A stretch of 64,000 nucleotides of DNA from Couchioplanes caeruleus (GCF_023499255.1 NZ_CP092183.1:2239501-2303500), one strand, 5' to 3'; numbered from the stretch's first letter, positions 16,772 to 28,740 are shown. The notes: a model not told the origin generated them from the letters alone. A program made the numbers and translations.

Positions 16772-17056
16772 GCAAGACCGCCTATGTCGTCAGCTCTTCC
16801 CCGGAGCCTCGCCAGCCCATGTACCGAACCTGTGACGTGCCCATTTCCGGCGGCGATCAAGCATGACGGGGACGACACCGGGACCCCGCGGGCCGGCGTG
16901 GCGTGCGCACGGCTGCTCGATGTCACGCTCTTCCACGCCGAGCTGCGCGTGGGCTTGTGCAATTCTTCACGAACGCTAGGGCGCCCGGTGGCGCCGCCCC
17001 TAGCCTCCGGGACACCATTAACGAGCGTTAGCTCGGATGGAAATGGGAGGCGCAGG
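16772..17056. promoter_or_regulatory. Divergent promoter region with inverted repeats (ligase cassette / ppdK)
   Basis: The 285-base gap between divergent genes holds an inverted repeat gctaggg (16975-16981) / ccctagc (16998-17004) with a 16-base spacer, and nearer the ppdK start a small hairpin CGAGC-GTTA-GCTCG at 17022-17035. GGGAGG precedes the ppdK ATG at a good distance. No consensus -10/-35 pair stood out, and no coding frame is convincing here. Confidence 0.4.
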
Positions 17057-19747
<2,691 letters not shown>

Positions 19748-20875
19748 CCGGTCCACATGGCGATGACGCCGTGGGGCGCGTCGTCGGCGAACATCAGCCG
19801 GTAGTCGGCGCCCTCCGCGGCTGCCGCCGCCGCACGCGGGAACAGGCCGTGCTCGTATCCGGCGAGCGCGGCCTCCGCGTCGCCGGGGTGTGCGGCGATG
19901 GCGCGGCCGAGCTCGGCACCGTCGAGCATCGCCACGTTCGCGCCTTCGCCGTTGGGCGGTGCCAGGTGGGCGGCGTCGCCGAGCAGGGTCACCCCGGGCA
20001 CCCGCTGCCAGTGATGGTCGGCGGGCAGCGCGTGGATCGGGCGCGGCACCAGGGGAGTGTCGCCCTCGGTGATGAGGGCGGTGAGCTCGGGTGCCCAGCC
20101 GGCGAACTCCTCGGCGACGCGTGCCGCCGCGGCCTCGCGATCGGTGAAGTCGATGCCGGCGAGCCAGCCCTCCGGCTTCAGCAGCTGGCCGTAGACGTGC
20201 AGGGTGCCGCCGCGCTCCCGGTGGGCCAGGATCCCCCGGCCGGGCGCGAGCGCCATCAACGACCCGTCGCCCACCAGCGCGGCCGCGGCGGGGTGGCGGG
20301 TGTCGCTGTCGAGCAGGAACGTCTCGACCGTGGAGACGCCGGCGTACGCGGGGGTGGCGCCGGACAGCAGCGGCCGGACCCGGGACCAGGCGCCGTCCGC
20401 ACCCACCAGGAGGCTGGTGGCGACCGTGGTGCCGTCGGCGAAGACCACCTCGTGCCGGCCCGCGCCCAGCGGCCGTACGGCGACGACCTTGTGTCCCCAG
20501 CGCACGGTGCCCTCGGGGAGCGAGTCGAGCAGGATTCGGCGCAGCTCGCCGCGGGGCACCTCGGGCCGCTCGCCGGTGCCGTCGTCGGGCAGGTCGAGCC
20601 AGACGGTGCCGTCGCGGTCGAGGATCCGGTACGACTCGCGCCCCGGCAGCACGAGGGCGCGGAACTCCTCGAGCAGGCCGGCTGCCTCGAGCGCCGGCCG
20701 GCCGTTCCAAGGGTGGATGTCGAGCAGGCCGCCCTGGGTGCGCGCGGCCGGCGAGGGCTCCGCCTCGTAGACCGTGGCCGGGATGCCGTGCACGCGCAGG
20801 ACCCGGGCCAGGACCAGGCCGCCGAGGCCGGCGCCGACGATCGTCACGGGTGTCATGGGGCGCTCGCTTCCGTCG

Positions 20876-20894
20876 TTTGGATTGACGCTCCAAA
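20876..20894. promoter_or_regulatory. TetR operator O1
   Basis: TTTGGA-N7-TCCAAA palindrome, 18 bases upstream of the monooxygenase start. With O2 it forms one larger inverted repeat, as O1 and O2 are reverse complements except at the centre. Centre-to-centre distance to O2 is 30 bases, about three helical turns. Confidence 0.75.
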
Positions 20895-20905
20895 ACTAGC
20901 ACACG

Positions 20906-20924
20906 TTTGGAGCGACAATCCAAA
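20906..20924. promoter_or_regulatory. TetR operator O2
   Basis: Second TTTGGA-N7-TCCAAA site, 26 bases upstream of the TetR start codon. The two sites fill the 94-base divergent promoter region, as expected for a regulator controlling both its own gene and the monooxygenase. Confidence 0.75.
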
Positions 20925-20950
20925 AGTGTGATCCGTGCCAGACTGGGCGC

Positions 20951-21619
20951 ATGGTGACCAGGACTCGGCGTACGGACGCGCTGTCGAGAGAAGTGATCGT
21001 CGAGGCCGCCACGCAGATCCTCGACGCCGACGGCGAGGACGCGCTGACTCTGCGCGCGCTGACCGTCCGCCTGAACACCGGGTACGGGGCGCTGTACCAC
21101 CACGTCGAGAACAAGAGCGACCTGCTCGCCGCCGCCGCCGAGGACGTCATCGCCCGCGCCGTGGCCGGTGCAGCGGCGGAACCGGAGCCGCGGGAGACGC
21201 TGCGGGCGGTCGCCCTCAGCCTGTTCGACGCGATCACCGCGCACCCGTGGGCGGGCGCCCAGCTCGGGCGTGAGCCGTGGCGGCCCGCGCTGCTGGACGT
21301 CTACGAGAGCATCGGGGCGCACCTCGAGGCGCTCGGCGTCCCGGAGCCGGCGTTGTTCGACTCGGCGGGCGCCCTGGTGAACTACATCCTCGGCGTGGCC
21401 GGCCAGAACGCGGCGACCGCCCGGGCCGGTGCGCACCGGACGGCTTCCCTCGCGGCGGTCGCGGCGCAGTGGGAGCGGCTCGACCCCGCCCGATACCCAC
21501 GCCTGCACAAGGCCGCGGCACAGCTGCACGAGCACGACGACCGCGAGCAGTTCCTGGCCGGCGTGGACCTGTTCCTCGCCGGCATCGAGGCCGTCCACGG
21601 GCGGGGCGGGAGCCGCTGA
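20951..21619 (+). CDS. TetR/AcrR-family repressor
   Basis: A 222-residue regulator with the N-terminal TetR helix-turn-helix (ALTLRALTVRLNTGYGALYHHVENKSDLL, quoted here only in part: the recognition helix is around GYGALYHHV) and a helical ligand-binding domain of the TetR_C type. It is divergent from the FAD monooxygenase; the shared promoter holds two identical palindromic sites. It most likely represses both genes and is released by a small hydrophobic ligand, possibly the enzyme's substrate. The ATG at 20951 is the only sensible start. Confidence 0.92.
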   Translation: MVTRTRRTDALSREVIVEAATQILDADGEDALTLRALTVRLNTGYGALYHHVENKSDLLAAAAEDVIARAVAGAAAEPEPRETLRAVALSLFDAITAHPWAGAQLGREPWRPALLDVYESIGAHLEALGVPEPALFDSAGALVNYILGVAGQNAATARAGAHRTASLAAVAAQWERLDPARYPRLHKAAAQLHEHDDREQFLAGVDLFLAGIEAVHGRGGSR

Positions 21620-21649
21620 CTTGCTCCTCCCGCCGGGGGAGGAGGCAGG

Positions 21650-22573
21650 GTGAGGCGCATGGACTTCGCAATCGGCGAGCTGGCCCGGCGTACGGGCCTG
21701 ACGGTGAAGACGATCCGGTTCTACTCCGACCGGGGCCTCGTGCCGCCCTCCCGCCGTGACTCCGCGGGCCGCCGCCGCTACGACCACGACGCCGTGGCGC
21801 GCCTCACGCTGGTCCGTACGCTGCGCGAGCTGGGCCTGGACCTGGCCGCGATCACCCGCGTCGTACGCGGCGACGCGCAGCTCACCGAGGTCGCCGCCGC
21901 CCACGCCGCCGCCGTCGACGTGCAGATGCGGGTCCTGCGGCTGCGCCGGGCGGTCCTGTCGCGCGTCGCCACGGGTGCTTCGCCGGATCGCGTACGGCTG
22001 CTGCTCGACCTGGTGGCGGGCGAGCGGGAACGGCTGGTGGACGACTTCCTCGACGCCGCGTTCGCCGGGTGCCCACCGGCGTACGCGGGAATCCGCCGCT
22101 CGCTGACCCCGGAGCTGCCGGAGGATCCCACCGCCGAGCAGTGGGACGCCTGGATCGAGCTGATGTCGCTCGTGGAGGACGCGGGTTTCCGCGACAGCCT
22201 GAGCGCCCTGGTCGCCGCGCACCTGACCGGCCACGACCCGGATGCGCCGCCGCGTCGGGACCCCGTGGCGGCCGCCCGCGAGCTCGCCCGGCCGGCGCTC
22301 GCCGGCGGCGTGCAGCCGGAGTCGCCCCGGGCCGCCGCGGCCGTCGCCGCACTGGCCGCCGAGTTCGACGGTCCGGTGCTCGACACGTTGCGCACGGCCG
22401 GCGACGAGCGGTGGGACCGGTACAACGCTCTGCTGTCGGTCGTGAACGGCTGGGAGCCGACCGAACCCACGAAGCCCGCGGTCGACTGGTTCGTCCGCGC
22501 CCTGACGGCCCGGCCGGACGAGTGCCATATCCGTGCGGGCGATTGCCGGGCGCGCCCCGACGGAACAGGGTGA
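21650..22573 (+). CDS. MerR-family regulator
   Basis: A 307-residue regulator beginning with a typical MerR winged helix: AIGELARRTGLTVKTIRFYS, GLVPPSRRDSAGRRRYD and LRELGLDLAAITRVV. The C-terminal part (about 110-300) is an unusually long helical domain without metal-binding cysteines, so it probably responds to an organic ligand or stress rather than a metal. A GGGGGAGGAGG ribosome site fits the GTG at 21650; an ATG three codons later is the alternative. It lies 30 bases after the TetR gene in the same direction. Target genes are not evident. Confidence 0.88.
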   Translation: MRRMDFAIGELARRTGLTVKTIRFYSDRGLVPPSRRDSAGRRRYDHDAVARLTLVRTLRELGLDLAAITRVVRGDAQLTEVAAAHAAAVDVQMRVLRLRRAVLSRVATGASPDRVRLLLDLVAGERERLVDDFLDAAFAGCPPAYAGIRRSLTPELPEDPTAEQWDAWIELMSLVEDAGFRDSLSALVAAHLTGHDPDAPPRRDPVAAARELARPALAGGVQPESPRAAAAVAALAAEFDGPVLDTLRTAGDERWDRYNALLSVVNGWEPTEPTKPAVDWFVRALTARPDECHIRAGDCRARPDGTG

Positions 22574-22620
22574 AGCTGGGCCGGTGAGTTCCGGCCTGCG
22601 CGGCCGGAGGTGCCTGAGCC

Positions 22621-22890
22621 ATGACCGAGGGCGGACCACCCGTGAGCCCCGGAGACGTGGTGCTCGTGGGACGGGCCGCCAGCGTGCAGTTCACCGGCCG
22701 GTCCGGCTTCGCGTTCCGCATCATCGCCGTGGACGCGCGGCCCACGTACGCCGGCTGGGTCTGGCTGGACGGGTACCAGTTGGACGGCCGCGGGCAGGCC
22801 GTGGCCCGGCGGCGGATCTTCGTCCGGGCGGCCGGCCTGCGCCGCGTCGGCACGCCCGGCCCGTCCCTGCGGCCGGACCGCCGGTCCTGA
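22621..22890 (+). CDS. Hypothetical 89-residue protein
   Basis: A small protein with a short beta-rich core (GDVVLVGRAASVQFTG, FRIIAVDARPTYAGWVWLDGYQLD) and a basic tail. No known motif. GGAGG stands upstream of the ATG and codon-position GC bias fits a real gene. It resembles small uncharacterised actinobacterial proteins, but I do not recognise a family. It lies 47 bases after the MerR gene. The following 168 bases (22891-23058) hold nothing clear. Confidence 0.55.
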   Translation: MTEGGPPVSPGDVVLVGRAASVQFTGRSGFAFRIIAVDARPTYAGWVWLDGYQLDGRGQAVARRRIFVRAAGLRRVGTPGPSLRPDRRS

Positions 22891-23058
22891 CGCCGGGAAA
22901 AGTTTTTCGGTACGGGCGGCAACCCCGCCGGCGACGGTGGCGTGTACCCGGATGTGAGCGGCTGCCGGGCCCGGCGGCACTCACGGCGCAGGCGGATACC
23001 GGTGAAGCAGGCGCGGACGTGCTCGTCTTCCACACCTACCGATGAAGAGGTCTCTCCC

Positions 23059-23604
23059 ATGCGCTTGCGCACCCTCGTCCCGGGCGTCGTCGCCGGTGCC
23101 GCCCTGCTCGTCCTGACCGGTTGCGGCGACCAGGAGCTGGTCGCCCCCGCGGCGGGCTCGGCGCCGTCGTCCACGGCGGCCGCCGGCCCGGCCGGATCCG
23201 CGACGGAACCGGCTCCCACCGCGACGGCCGAGCCGACCGCCACCCAGGCGCCCCGGCCGACGGCCACTCGAGGGCCCCGGCCGACGGCCACTCAGGCGCC
23301 CCGGCCGACGGCCACCCGGCTGGCGGCGGGAACCGACGGCTGCCCGGTGCAGGCCGCGACCCTGCAGCGGGCGGCCCACCTGAGCGCGGGATATCGCATC
23401 AAGGCCGCCGACGTCCGCTGCTCCCAGGGCTGGGCCACGGCCGGGGTCACCGCACCGACCCCCGAGCAGCAGGGCGACGGCGTCATCCTGTTCAAGTACA
23501 CGGCCGGCTCGAAGACGTGGAAGAAGATGGGCGAGGGCAGCTCGCTCGACTGCGCGGACTACGGCATCCCGAAGAGCACCGGCTTCTGCTCGGCCCGGGA
23601 CTGA
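23059..23604 (+). CDS. Lipoprotein with PT-rich linker and C-terminal four-Cys domain
   Basis: A 181-residue lipoprotein. The start at 23059 gives an ideal signal peptide ending in the lipobox LTGC (lipidated Cys 22). Residues about 30-90 are a Pro/Thr/Ala linker with three near-identical PRPTAT repeats. Residues about 95-178 are a compact domain with four cysteines (DGCPV, VRCSQGWATAGVTAP, DCADYG, STGFC). The same domain, about 66 of 84 positions identical by hand count, is the extracytoplasmic end of the anti-sigma candidate encoded two genes downstream. It is therefore anchored outside the membrane next to a related sensor. Function unknown; a decoy, co-sensor or target of the sigma factor are possibilities. 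Confidence 0.8.
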   Translation: MRLRTLVPGVVAGAALLVLTGCGDQELVAPAAGSAPSSTAAAGPAGSATEPAPTATAEPTATQAPRPTATRGPRPTATQAPRPTATRLAAGTDGCPVQAATLQRAAHLSAGYRIKAADVRCSQGWATAGVTAPTPEQQGDGVILFKYTAGSKTWKKMGEGSSLDCADYGIPKSTGFCSARD

Positions 23605-23668
23605 CGCGGTACAGTGCCGCCTCGAAGTGATCCGGGTTGACCGGCAGTGACACGGGGGTGGAGCCGGC

Positions 23669-24196
23669 GTGGACGGTCCGATCGCGGCCGACTTCAGCGA
23701 GTTCGTGCGGGCGCGCACGCCGGCCCTCCTGCGCACCGCGTTCCTGCTGACCGGCGACCGGCATCTGGCCGAGGACCTCGTGCAGGACGCGCTCGCCCGC
23801 ACCCACCGGGCGTTGCGCAAGCTCGCTGACGAGGGTCACTTCGAGGCGTACACCCGTACCGCGATGTACCACCTGCACGTCAGCCGGTGGCGACGCCGGC
23901 GGTTCGCCGAGTCCCTGGACAGCGATCTGCTCGACCGGGCCGACCCGGTACGCGACCACAGCGCCCGGGTCGACCTGCAGGTCAGCCTGCACCAGGCGCT
24001 CGCCCGGCTGACCCCGCGGCAGCGCACCGTCCTGGTGCTGCGCTACTTCGAGGACCGCACGGAGGCCGAGGCCGCCGCCCAGCTGTCCTGCTCGATCGGC
24101 ACCGTCAAGAGCCAGACCAGCAAGGCCCTGTCCCGTCTGCGGGCCATCGCCCCGGACCTGATCGGGTCCTCGGCGGCCGAAGGAGCAGCCCGATGA
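23669..24196 (+). CDS. SigE-family ECF RNA polymerase sigma factor
   Basis: A 175-residue ECF sigma factor of the actinobacterial SigE-like group. Region 2 is visible in LLRTAFLLTGDRHLAEDLVQDALART and WRRRRFAES, and region 4 in LTPRQRTVLVLRYFED and CSIGTVKSQTSKALSRLR. GTG start at 23669. Its stop overlaps the ATG of the next gene (ATGA), the usual arrangement for a sigma factor and its membrane-bound regulator. It would direct transcription of genes responding to an extracytoplasmic signal; target promoters are not identified here. Confidence 0.93.
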   Translation: MDGPIAADFSEFVRARTPALLRTAFLLTGDRHLAEDLVQDALARTHRALRKLADEGHFEAYTRTAMYHLHVSRWRRRRFAESLDSDLLDRADPVRDHSARVDLQVSLHQALARLTPRQRTVLVLRYFEDRTEAEAAAQLSCSIGTVKSQTSKALSRLRAIAPDLIGSSAAEGAAR

Positions 24197-24837
24197 GCGA
24201 CGACGACCTGCCCGTGCTGCGCCGGGCCATGGCCGGGCTCGCCGAGCACGGTGGCAGCACCGACCTCTACGACCGGACCCTGCGCACCTCCCGCCGGCTC
24301 GCCCGCCGCCGCGCGATCGCATCCGGTGGCGCGGTCGCCGCGGCCGTTCTCGCCATCGGTGTCCCCGTCGCGCTCGCGCAACGGCAGCAGTCGCCGGTGC
24401 TGCCGCCGGCCACCGTGCCCAGCGCCGACCCCAGCGTCAGCGCCGAACCGAGCACGCCGGCCACGACCGCGACCCCCCGCAGGACCGTCACGCCCGCCGG
24501 GACGACGCCCACCCGCCGGGAGACGACCCACCGACCGTCGTCGCCGAGGACCTCCTCGTCGAGCCGGCCGCCGGACACCGGCTGCCCGGTGAGCGCGGCG
24601 ACCCTCGAGGACGCCGCGGGGCTGCCCGCCGGATACCGGATCAAGCCGGCCGACATCCGGTGCTCGCAGGGCTGGGCCACCGCCGGCGTCACCGCGCCGA
24701 GCCCGGAGCAGCAGGGCGACGGCGTCATCATCTTCAAGTACACGCGCAGCACCAAGACGTGGAAGAAGGCCGGCGAGGGCAGCGACGTCCAGTGCGCGGA
24801 CTACGGCATGCCGAAGAGCACCGGCCTCTGCTACTGA
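24193..24837 (+). CDS. Membrane-anchored anti-sigma candidate with four-Cys sensor domain
   Basis: A 214-residue protein translationally coupled to the sigma factor. Residues 1-38 are a charged cytoplasmic segment that would bind sigma; there is no HxxxCxxC zinc motif. One membrane helix (about 40-60) is followed by a long Ser/Thr/Pro-rich stalk and a C-terminal domain (about 130-214) with cysteines in TGCPV, IRCSQGWATAGVTAP, QCADYG and STGLCY. That domain is almost the same as in the lipoprotein upstream. Anti-sigma function is inferred from position and topology, not from a known family motif. Confidence 0.75.
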   Translation: MSDDDLPVLRRAMAGLAEHGGSTDLYDRTLRTSRRLARRRAIASGGAVAAAVLAIGVPVALAQRQQSPVLPPATVPSADPSVSAEPSTPATTATPRRTVTPAGTTPTRRETTHRPSSPRTSSSSRPPDTGCPVSAATLEDAAGLPAGYRIKPADIRCSQGWATAGVTAPSPEQQGDGVIIFKYTRSTKTWKKAGEGSDVQCADYGMPKSTGLCY

Positions 24838-24844
24838 CACGGCA

Positions 24845-24879
24845 AAGCGCGCGACCCGCAGGCAGCGGGCCGCGCGCTT
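24845..24879. terminator. Bidirectional terminator hairpin
   Basis: Arms aagcgcgcg (24845-24853) and cgcgcgctt (24871-24879) pair fully, with a second paired block cccgc/gcggg inside and a five-base loop. It sits between the convergent anti-sigma gene and the GH87 gene and starts with A and ends with T pairs on either strand, as expected for a two-way terminator. Confidence 0.75.
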
Positions 24880-24894
24880 GAGGAGCCGCAGCGG

Positions 24895-27800
24895 TCAGTT
24901 ACGGACGATGGTGAACGTGGACGTGGTGTTCTCGATGTCGCGCCAGTTGTTGGTCAGGCGCAGGTTGGTGAACGTGGCCGAGCCGACCGCCGGGCCCTGG
25001 TTGGCCTCCGGCATCGGGTTGGCCCAGATACCGAAGCCGGACTTGGCGTCGAACTCGTCGCCGCTCTTCTGCGCCCCGCTGATCGACACGTTGGTGAAGA
25101 CCGTGTCCTTGATCGGGTTCTGCGGGCTGCCGGGCGCGGTGTAGTTGGTCTGGAACATGATGCCCGAGTACGTGGGGTCGACGATGTCGACGTTGCTGAC
25201 CCGGATGCCCTGGAACACCTTCGACGCGGAGAACACCCAGATCGCCGGGAACGTCTGCGCGCCCCAGAAGTGGCCGCCGGCGCGGACGATCGAGATGTTG
25301 TCGAACACGGTCGGCGGGTTCGCGCCGAAGCCGTTCATCGGGTAGCCGAAGTCCAGCGAGCTGATCGTGATGCCCGAGTAGACCAGGGTGTCCGCGATGT
25401 AGATGTTCTTGAACGTGTTGGCGTACCCGCCGTAGACCGCGATGCCCGCGGCGCGCCAGGTGAGCGTGGTGGACAGGTTGGAGTAGACGTTGTTGATCTC
25501 GTCGGAGCCGCCCGCGTCGATCGCCGAGAACAGCGCGAAGCTGTCGTCGCCGGTGGCCCGGGCGTCGTTGTTGTCGACCAGGTTGTCGGTGCTGCCGTTG
25601 GTCATGTTGACGCCGTCGGCGAACAGGTTCCGGATGCGCGAGTTCCTGATGACCATGTGGTCGGTGTTCGCGCCCCAGTAGAGGCAGACCGTGTGCTCGG
25701 CCCAGATGTTGTCGATCGTCACGTTGGCGACGTTGGCGAAGTCGAACACCTTGCCCGGGCCGTCCTGGCGGATCGTGTAGTTGCCGAAGAACGCGAAGTT
25801 CTTGAACGTGGAGCCGTTCGCCGTCGAGTCGGCCCGGAAGCCCGCGTCGGTCTCCGACTGGTTCTGCGGCGTGAAGAACCTCGTGTACCAGGGGCCGGCG
25901 CCGACGACCTGGGTCGCCTTGCCGTACACCTGGAACTTGTTCGAGGTCTGGTAGTCGCCCGGCGGGAGGTAGACGCCGACCTTGCTGGTGTCCATCCGGG
26001 CCGCGTCCAGCGCCGCCTGCACGGACTGCTGGTCGAAGCCGGTGGGCACCACGTACGTGGCCGGGTTGGGGTTGGCGACGGGCGCGACCTGCTCGGTGTT
26101 GATGAAGTCGATCGCGATGTTCCCCCCGTTGCCGGAGTCCTTCTGCAGCTTGATCGTGCTGCCGGCCGGGTACGAGCCGGAGAGCATGATGTTCGCCTCG
26201 TCGTAGATGTGCCGCGGGCCGGTGCCCGAGTTCTGCGGCGCGGTCTCGTTGCCGTACAGCCACGCGTAGCGCGAGGTCAGCGGCAGCGTCTTGTTGAGCG
26301 ACCCGTTGACGTACACGTTGATCGAGCTGGTCGTGTTGTCGGGGATGGAGAAGCGCGCCACGAGCGTGTTGGTCGCTGCCCGCGTCGTCCACTGCACGTA
26401 CGCGCCGGTGGCGTTCAGCGTGACCGCCTTGCGCCCGGACGCCTCGCCGGCCACGTCGCCGACCTTGCGGTTGGGGCCGACCACCTGGGCACCGCCGCCG
26501 ACGGTGCCGTCCTCGGCCTCGTACATGTCATACGGCATGTTGGCGCCGCGGCCGACGAAGAACGGCTTCTCGCTGGTGTTGTTGCCCTGCTTGACCGGCA
26601 GCTCGTTGGTGTCGTTCGCCAGCACCGTGCGGACCGTGTACTTGCCGTTGACCGCGGTCCACGTGCCGAGGTTGATCGCCGGCGACGACGCGCCCGGCGC
26701 GAGCGTGCCGGACCACGAGCCGGTCAGGGTCTTCACGACCGAGCCGTTGTCGCCGAGGACCGTCACGGTGACGCCGTGCGACCCGCCGGCCGAGGCGGCG
26801 GTGCCCTGGTTGCGGATGGTGACGCTGAAGGTGACCGTCTGGCCCGCCGACGGGTTCGACGGCGACCAGCTGACCACCGAGGCGACGAGGTCGGAGCTGG
26901 AGACTGGCGCGACCACGAGGTCGCCCGGATTCGTGTACGCGTTGTTCGCGTCGTTCTGCTCGATGACCGCGTCGGCCTCGTCCACCTTGGCGCTCAGGGT
27001 GTACGTGCCCGCGTCGCGGGCGCCGATGTTCGCGGTGACCGTGGTGGACGCCCCGGCCGCCAGCGCGCCGACGTTCGCGGTGCCCACCTTGGTGCTGCCG
27101 AGGTAGAAGTTCACCGTCGTGGCGGGGCTACCGGCGTTCCCGGCGTTGCGGACGGTGGCGATGAGCGTGACGGCGTCGGTCTCGACCGGCGCGGACGGCG
27201 AGAACGACATGCCGCTGATGGTGAGGTCGGGGTTCGGCGCGGGCACGCCGATGACCTGGAACTCCGCGACCTGGCCGCTGGGCGCGCCGCTGTTGGCGGT
27301 GAAGCTCAGCCGGACGTCCGCGGCGGTCGCGCTGACCGGGATGGTCACCGTGTTGCCGCTGCCCGGGTTGAACGTGTACGTCGCCGAGTTCACGAGCGTG
27401 GTGAACGCGCTCGCACTCTGCTCCCGCCCGAGAACGGAGAACGTCTGGGTCCGCGTACCCCACTCGGTCGACGGGTTGAGCTTGACCACGACGGAGCTGG
27501 TGGTGGCATTGGCGCCGAGCGAGACGGTCAGGTTCGCCGGGTACGCGCTGCCCTCCCAGTACGTGGCCGTGTCGTTGTCGTTCGCGTTCGTGGCGACGAA
27601 CGTGAAGACGGTCGACGAGGCGGTGATGGGCTTGCCCACGGCGAGGTTGGTCCCGCCGGTGACGGTGCCGGTCCGGGTGACCGTGTTGCTCGCCGCGGAG
27701 ACGTTCCCGGCGGCGTCGCGGGCCTTGACGTAGTACGCCACGGTCGCGCTCGCCGGCTGGTTGTCGGTGTACGTGAGCACGTTGCCGGCCACCGTCGTCT

Positions 27801-28740
27801 TGAGCGAGCCGTTGGCGTACACCTCGTAGCCGGTGACGCCCACGTTGTCGGACGACGCGCCCCACTCGAGGCGGACCTGCCCGGCCGCCGGCTGGGTGTA
27901 CGACAGCGTGCCCGGCGTGGTGGGCGCGACGGTGTCACCGGAGGTGCCCGTACGCGTCACCGTGTTGCTGTTCGCCGAGGCGTTGCCGGCGGCGTCGCGA
28001 GCCCGCACGTAGTACTGCACCGTCGCGCTGTCGGGCTGGTTGTCCAGGTACGTCAGCACGTTGCCGGCGACCGTGGTGCGCAGCGAACCGTTGGCGTAGA
28101 CCTCGTAGCCGGTGACGCCGACGTTGTCCGTGGACGCGGTCCACGTCAGCCGGATCTGGCCGCTCGCCGGCTGGCTGTACGCGAGCCCGCCCGGCGCGCT
28201 CGGTGCCTGGGTGTCGCCGGTGGCCGGGCCGTACACCTCCAGCTCGGAGATCTGCCCGGCCGGCCAGCCGGTGTTGCCGGTGACCGAGATGCGCACGTAG
28301 CGGGTGGTGGCCGCGCCGAAGTCGATGGTGACGGTGTTGCCGGTGGCCGGGTTGAACGTGTAACCGGCGCTCGCCTTGAGGTCGGAGAAGTTGGAGCCGG
28401 TGGTGCTGCCCTGCACGGCGAGGGTCTGCGTGCGCGTCTGCCAGGCGGTGGCCGGCGGCAGCTTGAGGACGGTCTGGTTGACGCTGACGGCCTGGCCGAG
28501 GTCGACCTGCAGCCACTGCGGGAAGGCGTTGTTGGCGCTCTCCCAGTACGTGTTCGCGTTGCCGTCGCCGGCGTTGCCGGCGCCGTACACGTCGGCGAAG
28601 CTGCTGGCGCTGAAGGTCTTGCCGGCGGCGAGGTTGGGTCCGGCCGCGGCGGCGGGTGCGGTGGGGGAGACGACCTGGAGGACGGCGGTGGTGAGGGAGG
28701 CGGCGGCAAGAGCCACCATAATTCGTCGCAATCTGGACAT
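24895..28740 (-). CDS. Multidomain secreted GH87 alpha-1,3-glucanase (mycodextranase type)
   Basis: A 1,281-residue secreted enzyme. Order: signal peptide (1-34), discoidin-type carbohydrate-binding domain (36-171), two nearly identical fibronectin III domains (178-266, 270-360), a second discoidin-type domain (365-497), two CARDB-like domains (503-612, 616-730), a CBM6/35-like domain (736-885) and a beta-helix catalytic domain (890-1281). Three aspartates, D1042 (ADGVN) and D1065-D1066 (TGDDS), have the 23/24-residue spacing known for GH87 alpha-1,3-glucanases. It should cut alpha-1,3-glucan or nigeran, as found in fungal cell walls. It is the last gene of the glucan-utilisation operon, preceded by a hairpin. 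Confidence 0.85.
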   Translation of the reverse strand: MSRLRRIMVALAAASLTTAVLQVVSPTAPAAAAGPNLAAGKTFSASSFADVYGAGNAGDGNANTYWESANNAFPQWLQVDLGQAVSVNQTVLKLPPATAWQTRTQTLAVQGSTTGSNFSDLKASAGYTFNPATGNTVTIDFGAATTRYVRISVTGNTGWPAGQISELEVYGPATGDTQAPSAPGGLAYSQPASGQIRLTWTASTDNVGVTGYEVYANGSLRTTVAGNVLTYLDNQPDSATVQYYVRARDAAGNASANSNTVTRTGTSGDTVAPTTPGTLSYTQPAAGQVRLEWGASSDNVGVTGYEVYANGSLKTTVAGNVLTYTDNQPASATVAYYVKARDAAGNVSAASNTVTRTGTVTGGTNLAVGKPITASSTVFTFVATNANDNDTATYWEGSAYPANLTVSLGANATTSSVVVKLNPSTEWGTRTQTFSVLGREQSASAFTTLVNSATYTFNPGSGNTVTIPVSATAADVRLSFTANSGAPSGQVAEFQVIGVPAPNPDLTISGMSFSPSAPVETDAVTLIATVRNAGNAGSPATTVNFYLGSTKVGTANVGALAAGASTTVTANIGARDAGTYTLSAKVDEADAVIEQNDANNAYTNPGDLVVAPVSSSDLVASVVSWSPSNPSAGQTVTFSVTIRNQGTAASAGGSHGVTVTVLGDNGSVVKTLTGSWSGTLAPGASSPAINLGTWTAVNGKYTVRTVLANDTNELPVKQGNNTSEKPFFVGRGANMPYDMYEAEDGTVGGGAQVVGPNRKVGDVAGEASGRKAVTLNATGAYVQWTTRAATNTLVARFSIPDNTTSSINVYVNGSLNKTLPLTSRYAWLYGNETAPQNSGTGPRHIYDEANIMLSGSYPAGSTIKLQKDSGNGGNIAIDFINTEQVAPVANPNPATYVVPTGFDQQSVQAALDAARMDTSKVGVYLPPGDYQTSNKFQVYGKATQVVGAGPWYTRFFTPQNQSETDAGFRADSTANGSTFKNFAFFGNYTIRQDGPGKVFDFANVANVTIDNIWAEHTVCLYWGANTDHMVIRNSRIRNLFADGVNMTNGSTDNLVDNNDARATGDDSFALFSAIDAGGSDEINNVYSNLSTTLTWRAAGIAVYGGYANTFKNIYIADTLVYSGITISSLDFGYPMNGFGANPPTVFDNISIVRAGGHFWGAQTFPAIWVFSASKVFQGIRVSNVDIVDPTYSGIMFQTNYTAPGSPQNPIKDTVFTNVSISGAQKSGDEFDAKSGFGIWANPMPEANQGPAVGSATFTNLRLTNNWRDIENTTSTFTIVRN

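Noticed and set aside
23215..23330. Regular repeats considered as a CRISPR-like array
   Set aside because: Three in-frame copies of a Pro-Arg-Pro-Thr-Ala-Thr linker in the lipoprotein; spacing and content are protein-level repeats.
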